From NCBI GenBank assembly GCA_023230665.1, contig JALNWY010000086.1, positions 1-11,978 of the forward strand: a stretch of DNA of 11,978 nucleotides. Reading direction: 5' to 3'. The number at the start of each line of letters is the position of its first letter. The stretch's first letter is position 1. Under the pieces are notes generated by a model. It was not told the DNA's origin. It did no database searches and was given only the letters and a program-made list of their open reading frames with translations. The position numbers and the translations under genes are program-made. Of this stretch, positions 7,951 to 11,978 are shown piece by piece. The DNA comes from Deltaproteobacteria bacterium. GTDB lineage: Bacteria; Desulfobacterota; Desulfomonilia; UBA1062.

Positions 7951-8019
7951 GGTGAGGGACCTCAGCCGGGGCGGAGCGGGGTGGTTAATCCCGCCCGGGG
8001 CGGGACTCTACCGGCTGAG
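7951..8019. other. Nested GC-rich stem-loops of unknown role
   Basis: An outer perfect 9-bp stem pairs CTCAGCCGG (7951-7959) with CCGGCTGAG (8011-8019). Inside it a 7-bp stem, TCCCGCC (7989-7995) with GGCGGGA (7999-8005), closes a three-base loop. A small TCCC/GGGA hairpin precedes it at about 7937-7949. The structure could be a structured RNA, a transposon-end-like or MITE-like remnant, or a bidirectional transcription barrier between the divergent-composition modules. No T-run follows on either strand, which argues against a simple Rho-independent terminator. Confidence 0.5.
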
Positions 8020-8249
8020 CAGCGAGATACCTTTGTATGCCCCGTGACTTAATCCGTTTTCCTTTCATCATTGCCTCGGCGCGGCTTGAGAACTCTTTCT
8101 GCCATATGTGTAGGGGGTCATAAGGTATGAGACCAGGAACGAAGGGGGTTTTTGGTTTAAATGGTTGGGGAATGATTGGTGAAGATTATGAAATAGTCCC
8201 AAAAAATTAAACACAAATTAAAAGCAACTATGGCTTCGACAGGTTTTGC

Positions 8250-8279
8250 GCCAAAATGGAAGAATTTTCATTTTTCGGC
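8250..8279. other. Imperfect stem-loop downstream of the Gp37/Gp68 gene
   Basis: GCCAAAATG (8250-8258) can pair with CATTTTTCGGC (8269-8279) if two bases bulge, with a 10-base loop. It lies 35-64 bp beyond the stop of the minus-strand gene. On that strand it is followed by GCAAAACC rather than a T-run, so it is not a standard intrinsic terminator; it might still protect the transcript 3' end. Confidence 0.25.
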
Positions 8280-8313
8280 ACAAATTAACGCAAGGTTTGA
8301 TACCCAAAAAAAT

Positions 8314-9033
8314 TTAAATATTGACTGATAGAGGGTACTGACTCCATGTTTTTCCATCCAGGAGCCGACCTGTTTTTTTCTTATTCACCCCTCCCCACTG
8401 TTTAAAGAAAAATGGCACTCCGCCGACAATACACTGGTCCTTAATATTATTAACCCAGATTTTTTCTATGGGCCTGGCGCCAGGGCCTGACTCACCACCG
8501 ACAATAACCCAGTCGATAGAAGTCAAATCCAGCTTGCCGACCGGCCCAACCATCGGTTCGATAGAGAGGAATTTGACCGCGGCTGGAACCTTGCGCAGCA
8601 AATCTATCCGGTTGGTATATTTCCCTGACTCTACCGTCACCCCCATCCACAGGTTATCAGGCCAGTCAAGCTCGTCACTAAGATCGTGTAATCTTTCGGC
8701 CCGCTTGGTCAATACCTGGAAGGTATGCTGTTTGGCCTGTCTGATCGTTGTAAATACCTGGAGTATAAATTCTATCGGAATATCTTCATGAAACAGATCA
8801 CTCATGGAATTTACAAAGATCAATTTTGAAGTGCGCCATCGAAGGGGAGTATCGAGCAGATCCGGATGCAGGGTGACATTAAACCCGTTTACGTATCTCC
8901 GGTTCCCCATAGCATGCAGGCGCATGGCCATTCGTCTGGCGTAGCAGTTTCGGCAACCATCGCTGATATAGCTGCAGCCTGTGACAGGGTTCCAGGTGGC
9001 CCCCGTCCATTCGATCGAGGAATTCTGCGCCAT
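8314..9033 (-). CDS. Phage Gp37/Gp68 family (DUF5131) protein with the three-Cys motif
   Basis: This 239-aa protein begins MAQNSSIEWTGATWNPVTGC and shows the family's hallmark three-cysteine cluster C20-x6-C27-x2-C30 followed by YA. Further typical segments are FVNSMSDLFHEDIP, FQVLTKRAERL, WMGVTVES, FLSIEPMVGPV, VIVGGESGPGARP and a C-terminal GVPFFFKQWGG. The length is within the normal range and nothing looks truncated. The cluster suggests a bound metal or Fe-S centre, and the family is often viewed as radical-SAM-like, but no reaction is established. It follows the TcmP gene with a single base between stop and ATG, and an AAAGG about 10 bases upstream lies inside the TcmP coding end, so the two are likely translationally coupled. 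Phage genomes commonly carry this family. Confidence 0.92.
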   Translation of the reverse strand: MAQNSSIEWTGATWNPVTGCSYISDGCRNCYARRMAMRLHAMGNRRYVNGFNVTLHPDLLDTPLRWRTSKLIFVNSMSDLFHEDIPIEFILQVFTTIRQAKQHTFQVLTKRAERLHDLSDELDWPDNLWMGVTVESGKYTNRIDLLRKVPAAVKFLSIEPMVGPVGKLDLTSIDWVIVGGESGPGARPIEKIWVNNIKDQCIVGGVPFFFKQWGGVNKKKTGRLLDGKTWSQYPLSVNI

Positions 9034-9034
9034 A

Positions 9035-9865
9035 TCAGGTGTACCTTTTAAAGATATCTTTTACGATATGCATGGCAACCGGCTTCTGTGAGGCAAAATA
9101 CAGGTAATAAACAGTAGCTTTTTTTTGGTTCTTCATTGGGATAGGCCGAGGGACATTTGTAAAACCGGCAACAGAAATGAGTCGTTGCCTGAATGCCTCG
9201 GCAACAATATCATTACCCTGTTTTATTGTATCACAATCTCCCCAAAGAGGAAGCTGCGGAGAGGATTTATAGGAAATTTCCCGCCACGATTCATCTCCCC
9301 AAAACCTGGTGAACCGAGCCGCCTGGTCTTTCTCGACTTTCCCGGTGTCATGCCGCAACACATTCATGTTGATATCCATGATGGGAAAATTCAAAAAAAT
9401 ATCAATGGTCTTTAATTCCCCGGCTGTTCGGATCACCTCCCAGTCCAGGTGCAGGCCATACGGATCGAGGATGCAAAGCGCTCGCCTATAATCGGTCCAG
9501 CGCGCCCTGGGGAAAACTTTTTCCAAAAGGACAGTGTTGCAATCCTCGTTATAGAGATGGACATTGTCCTTCCCTTCAACTGCCTTGGATAGTGCGTTGA
9601 TCTTTTTGCGATCGATATCTATGAAGTGGTATTCAAAAAAAGGAGGCTCCACAGCCAAGGCGTTCACAGGGCTGCCATCGATTAATCTCCCGTCCTTTTT
9701 TGATTTGTGTCGACCTCCGCCAGAAAAGGCATCAATATATATGTATTTAAAGCCTTTTCCGGCCATAATTTTGGAGTATGCTTGGGCATACTTCCGGATA
9801 ATCTCTAGCTTGATTTCAGACCAGATGCCGATCTTGTCGTAGGTATATTTTTCAGGATTAGGCAC
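9035..9865 (-). CDS. tcmP: Three-Cys-motif partner protein TcmP
   Basis: This 276-aa protein matches the TcmP family, defined by its habit of sitting beside a three-Cys-motif (Gp37/Gp68-type) protein, as it does here. Recognisable segments are YTYDKIGIWSEIKLEIIRKYA (family N-terminus), YIYIDAFSGGG (41-51), YHFIDIDRKKI (79-89), an EDCN turn (107-110) and CILDPYGLHLDWEVI with DPYG at 134-137. The order of a glycine-rich loop, acidic strand ends and DPYG resembles a Rossmann-type methyltransferase; this is a fold-level inference and no substrate is known. The start used is GTG with no clear ribosome-binding site, and no ATG lies upstream in frame, so the exact start is uncertain. The 80-bp gap before it contains the decayed tail of an S24 repressor gene. 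It probably forms a two-gene unit with the downstream protein. Confidence 0.9.
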   Translation of the reverse strand: MPNPEKYTYDKIGIWSEIKLEIIRKYAQAYSKIMAGKGFKYIYIDAFSGGGRHKSKKDGRLIDGSPVNALAVEPPFFEYHFIDIDRKKINALSKAVEGKDNVHLYNEDCNTVLLEKVFPRARWTDYRRALCILDPYGLHLDWEVIRTAGELKTIDIFLNFPIMDINMNVLRHDTGKVEKDQAARFTRFWGDESWREISYKSSPQLPLWGDCDTIKQGNDIVAEAFRQRLISVAGFTNVPRPIPMKNQKKATVYYLYFASQKPVAMHIVKDIFKRYT

Positions 9866-9872
9866 TGGTGGA

Positions 9873-9926
9873 ATCAGTCTTTTTCTTTCTTTTTATGAAG
9901 GAGCGGGCGAGCCAAGTGGTCCGGCC
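9873..9926 (-). pseudogene. Decayed 3' end of a second S24-repressor gene
   Basis: On the minus strand, bases 9926 to 9891 read GRTTWLARSFIK, which aligns without gaps to GQIVWFARTLVK at the end of the S24 repressor at 11302-11882. By my count 27 of 36 bases match, nearly all differences are transitions, and amino-acid changes are mostly conservative (F/L, T/S, L/F, V/I). The similarity resumes at GACTGAT (9873-9879), matching the last codon and stop of the repressor after a short A-rich insertion that shifts the frame. Nothing of the repressor upstream of this tail remains; the nuclease gene ends only 20 bp away. It is therefore a remnant left when something recombined at a repressor 3' end. 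Confidence 0.6.
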
Positions 9927-9945
9927 GCGAGTTTTTTTTAAAGTT

Positions 9946-11010
9946 TTATTTTTCATAGGCCGCTATAGTTTCGAGGATTTTTTCGGCGTGTTGATAAATG
10001 TCGATGGCTGAATCGATGGGGATTCTGCTTTCTTCCTTATTACTATTGATTACGCCAAGATATTTTTGTTTGCTGTTGAACCAGAGGCGACAGATCGGCT
10101 TCCGGTTGTTGTCATCAAGCAGTATTCCCATATAGGACTTGGTATCTCTGTGCACCACGCGGGTTGGCGAGATACTTTTTGCGGCGATAGCCCGGACGAT
10201 GTTAAAACCCTCCAATTCTTCCTCGGTGGTGACAATGCCGTCCTTTCGCTCCTCTTCCTCTTTTATGGCGGCATCTTCTTCCACTTTATCTTTTTCGCTC
10301 TCAAGTGCTGAACGAAGCCGATCGTTGACCTTGTCGTTCAAAAATTGACTGAATGCCTTTGAAACCAAGGGGGTAAACTGCTCTTTCATTGTCGCTGTGA
10401 ATCTGCCGCCCGGGATTACCTGTTGAAAAAAGAAACGTACGAATTCTTCACTCGGGGACTCAGATTGAGCATTGAGCACCTTTTTTATTTCCGAGGTGTA
10501 TTTCAGTTCGCTGGCGACGCTCAGCACTCGGTCAAGGTCAAAATCGTCCTTTGCTAGTTTTTTCACCTCGGCCAGCGCGTTTGGCTTCAGACTCAGTAAA
10601 TCCAATTCCAAGAAGGGCTTGTCATCCATTTTGTTCTTTTCTTCCAAATCGGAATAGAAGTTATATTTTATCCCATTGGTAAGAATAGCTATCCTGGCCT
10701 TGGTAACGGCAAAATACCTATAGAGCTGACTCATATTTTCCTGGCACAGATCGCCGGCCGCACATTTGCATTCAACCAAGATAATGGCCTCGCCGTCGCG
10801 CATGATGGCGTAGTCCACCTTTTCGCCCTTTTTTGTACCAATATCTGCTGTAAATTCAGGGATTACCTCTTGGGGATTAAAAATGTCGTACCCAAGGGCT
10901 GCAATGAAGGGCATTACCAGGGCATTTTTGGTGGCCTCTTCGGTCATTAGGTGATTTTTCAATTTGGGCAACCTTTGGACGAGTGCAGCAATTTTCTCAT
11001 CAAAGCCCAT
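9946..11010 (-). CDS. Orphan HsdR-N-type PD-(D/E)XK nuclease
   Basis: This 354-aa protein starts with the restriction-endonuclease-like domain found at the N-terminus of type I HsdR subunits. E25 lies in the first helix (TEEATKNALVMPFIAALGYD), and the catalytic core is VDYAIMRDGEAIILVECK, giving D66, E80 and K82. A charged, coiled-coil-prone stretch follows (about 235-270, rich in E/K), then a C-terminal segment with SYMGILLDDNNRKPICRLWF and DIYQHAEKIL that recurs in stand-alone members of this family. There are no helicase motifs and no HsdM/HsdS genes nearby, so it is not a type I restriction system. GGAGG six bases before the ATG supports the start. It lies 24 bp after the small 74-aa gene and was probably transcribed from the S24 repressor promoter region now occupied by the IS. 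DNA cleavage is expected from the motif; the target is unknown. Confidence 0.85.
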   Translation of the reverse strand: MGFDEKIAALVQRLPKLKNHLMTEEATKNALVMPFIAALGYDIFNPQEVIPEFTADIGTKKGEKVDYAIMRDGEAIILVECKCAAGDLCQENMSQLYRYFAVTKARIAILTNGIKYNFYSDLEEKNKMDDKPFLELDLLSLKPNALAEVKKLAKDDFDLDRVLSVASELKYTSEIKKVLNAQSESPSEEFVRFFFQQVIPGGRFTATMKEQFTPLVSKAFSQFLNDKVNDRLRSALESEKDKVEEDAAIKEEEERKDGIVTTEEELEGFNIVRAIAAKSISPTRVVHRDTKSYMGILLDDNNRKPICRLWFNSKQKYLGVINSNKEESRIPIDSAIDIYQHAEKILETIAAYEK

Positions 11011-11034
11011 GTCAATCCTCCATGTTAAAGTTAC

Positions 11035-11259
11035 TTATTTTTTGTAGAAGTTCCATTGGGTTAGGGTGGAGGGGGTGGGGGTGGACGAATAGTTGTCCCA
11101 AAGGAGGTGGCCGGTGGTGCGGGAAGAGACGTCTTCGGCGGCCTGGTTCGGGGTGTTGTAGTTGCCTAAGATCTCTTCGTTGATGCCCAGGGTGAAGCGG
11201 AATTTTTCGTTGGGCTTGATCCAGAAAATACCTACCTCGGTTTCATACGTCCAAAGCAT
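11035..11259 (-). CDS. Small conserved-looking protein of unknown function (74 aa)
   Basis: The product begins MLWTYETEVGIFWIKPNEKF and continues with a GxxEExLGNYNTPNQAAEDV and TTGHLLWDNY pattern. I recognise this layout from small uncharacterised proteins of many proteobacteria, which share the start 'W-Y-x-T-x-V-G-x-F', a 'LGxYxSPxxAAxDV' stretch and a 'TGxxxWD' stretch; this is memory of a pattern, not a database match. It has no signal peptide, membrane segment or HTH. GGAGG with a six-base spacer precedes the ATG, strongly supporting translation. It sits 42 bp after the S24 repressor and 24 bp before the nuclease gene. It may be an accessory or regulatory partner of one of them, but this cannot be read from the sequence. 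Confidence 0.7.
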   Translation of the reverse strand: MLWTYETEVGIFWIKPNEKFRFTLGINEEILGNYNTPNQAAEDVSSRTTGHLLWDNYSSTPTPSTLTQWNFYKK

Positions 11260-11301
11260 TTCTTCCCTCCCCCTCGGGAAAGATGTTTGAAGTTTGTATG
11301 A

Positions 11302-11882
11302 TCAGTCGGTTTTTACGAGGGTGCGGGCGAACCAGACGATCTGGCCGAGGACGTGGATGTCCTTGCGGTCGGCTTCGTAGGGTTCGTACTCATCCTTGTT
11401 GTCGGACATTATCAGGGTGCGGTCGGCCGGGCGGAGGGCCAGGCGCTTGACCATGACGGTGCTGTCCATGCGCAGGGCGTAGATTTTGCCGTCGTAGATG
11501 TGGCGGCGCCCGGTATCGAGCATGACCACGTCGTTTTCAATTATCGTTGTGGCCATGGAGTTGCCGGTGACATGGACCAGGACGGCGTTCCTTGAGCTAC
11601 TGACTGCCCGGGAGAGCCAATCCTTGCGGAAGGCATAGTAGCCCTGCATGTCTTCAGAAAGAACAAATGCGTCGTTGCCGGCTGACAGCTGGGCTTTGGC
11701 CATTGGGACATATTCAAAATCTTCCGGGTCAGGAACTGAACCTTCAGGGATATGAATTTGGTGATGGGACGGTTCAGTATCCGGGGATAAAATATCGCTG
11801 ACATCACAATTAAATTCTTCTGCAATCTTTTTTTGCCCCAAGCTTCCCGAAAAACACCTTCCTGTTTTGCCCCTGACAGAGG
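11302..11882 (-). pseudogene. S24/LexA-type phage repressor, N-terminal HTH cut off by an IS
   Basis: The C-terminal S24 peptidase domain is complete. Counting from the TTG at 11892, the Ala-Gly self-cleavage site is at 71-72 (QLSAGND), the nucleophile in GNSM is Ser112 and the general base in VKRL is Lys149, with a normal LGQIVWFARTLVKTD end. At the N-terminus only the last part of a helix-turn-helix is left (LGQKKIAEEFNCDVSDIL); the recognition helices are missing because IS sequence begins at about 11883. The frame is open into the IS end, but it offers only a TTG there with no ribosome-binding site and then meets TAG. A full-length member would be about 50 residues longer. The gene once probably repressed a prophage or island operon and self-cleaved on RecA activation. 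Loss of DNA binding should have relieved that control. Confidence 0.85.
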
Positions 11883-11911
11883 TGGTCCCCAAAATTCGGA
11901 CAGTGTGCTAA

Positions 11912-11925
11912 GGTGGACAGCCACC
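11912..11925 (+). other. Small hairpin in the IS leader
   Basis: GGTGG (11912-11916) pairs with CCACC (11921-11925) around a four-base ACAG loop, ten bases before the AGGAGG ribosome-binding site of the transposase gene. Such leader hairpins in insertion sequences can limit transposase expression from incoming read-through transcripts; here the ribosome site itself stays free, so the role is uncertain. Confidence 0.35.
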
Positions 11926-11946
11926 CACTGACGAAGGAGGAACACC

Positions 11947-11978
11947 ATGAGTAAAACCAAACGTAAACGTTATTCAGC
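11947..11978 (+). CDS. IS3-type transposase OrfA, first codons only
   Basis: ATG at 11947 is preceded by AGGAGG with a six-base spacer. The visible residues MSKTKRKRYS match the common beginning of IS3-family OrfA proteins, which are small HTH DNA-binding subunits of the transposase. The remaining gene, and the expected overlapping orfB with its integrase core, lie beyond the window. It is the only gene on the plus strand. Confidence 0.75.
   Translation, partial: MSKTKRKRYS

Larger units (their letters stand above)
7711..8313. other. Long gap between the two minus-strand modules
   Basis: About 600 bp without a gene I can support. The part next to the ATPase (7711-7885) is of mixed composition. 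The middle (7888-8020) is a GC-rich block with a 12-bp tandem repeat and nested hairpins, described separately. The part next to the Gp37/Gp68 gene (8100-8313) turns AT-rich and contains two copies of CACAAATTAA (8212-8221 and 8279-8288). A plus-strand frame is open from 7847 to about 8045, reading through the tandem repeat as a PGKFPGNFSGT-like peptide, but it has no ATG, GTG or TTG start at its beginning and is more likely a fragment or chance. I see no tRNA and no clear terminator for either neighbour. Confidence 0.4.
11883..11978 (+). mobile_element. Left end of an IS3-family-like insertion sequence
   Basis: The sequence from about 11883 (TGGTCCCCAAAATTCGGACA) looks like the terminal inverted repeat of an IS3-type element. 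It is followed by a short leader, a strong AGGAGG and a start codon for a basic OrfA-like protein. The boundary is placed where similarity to the S24 repressor ends and a terminal TG occurs; it could be off by a few bases, since the other end and any target duplication lie outside the window. The element interrupts the HTH of the repressor and reads in the opposite direction to it. Confidence 0.75.

Noticed and set aside
8212..8288. Two CACAAATTAA direct copies as a transposon target duplication or attachment pair
   Set aside because: Ten AT-rich bases 67 bp apart are easily found by chance and the DNA between them shows no element ends.
9946..11010. Complete type I restriction system
   Set aside because: The protein has only the nuclease domain, with no DEAD-box motor, and there are no hsdM or hsdS genes in the window.
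1..11978. CRISPR array, tRNA, rRNA or retron
   Set aside because: No regularly spaced repeats, no cloverleaf-like segment and no reverse-transcriptase motif were found on either strand.

Overview
The window looks like an accessory or genomic-island stretch from a moderately GC-rich Gram-negative bacterium. The style of the S24 repressor, the DUF4143 ATPase and the RecQ-type helicase recalls Desulfobacterota or other proteobacteria; this is inference, because no rRNA, tRNA or housekeeping marker is present. Every gene except the transposase at the right edge is on the minus strand, so transcription runs from high to low coordinates.

Right module (about 9873-11978). An IS3-type insertion sequence begins near 11883 and runs rightward out of the window, starting with the first codons of its OrfA. 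It has cut into a phage-type S24 repressor gene (11302-11882), removing most of the DNA-binding domain but leaving the complete S24 Ser/Lys autoprotease domain. Behind the repressor, in tight operon order, come a 74-aa conserved-looking small protein (11035-11259) and an orphan PD-(D/E)XK nuclease with an HsdR-N-type fold (9946-11010). Just after the nuclease lies a short decayed copy of the 3' end of another S24 repressor gene (9873-9926).

Middle module (8314-9865). Two genes, separated by one base, encode a TcmP-type 'three-Cys-motif partner' protein and a Gp37/Gp68 (DUF5131) protein carrying the three-Cys motif. This is a recurring pair of unknown function, often carried by phages and islands. 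About 660 bp without a convincing gene follows (7651-8313). It holds a GC-rich block with a triple 12-bp tandem repeat and nested hairpins, and a 43-bp dyad just upstream of the next gene.

Left module (1-7650). A probable operon encodes a DUF4143 AAA ATPase, a 1714-residue protein joining a DnaQ-like exonuclease domain, a Cys-rich patch, a RecQ helicase and a UvrD/Rep-type helicase, then a signal-less periplasmic-binding-protein-fold protein and the first codons of another gene leaving the window. The first three genes share one reading phase, with gaps of 30-36 bp.

Together the content (IS, disrupted phage repressor, orphan restriction-type nuclease, TcmP pair, exonuclease-helicase-helicase fusion) fits a mobile/defence island. 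The two candidates for an undescribed system are the TcmP/three-Cys pair and the ATPase plus RecQ-UvrD giant helicase. No function was demonstrated here; these are readings of motifs and gene order.
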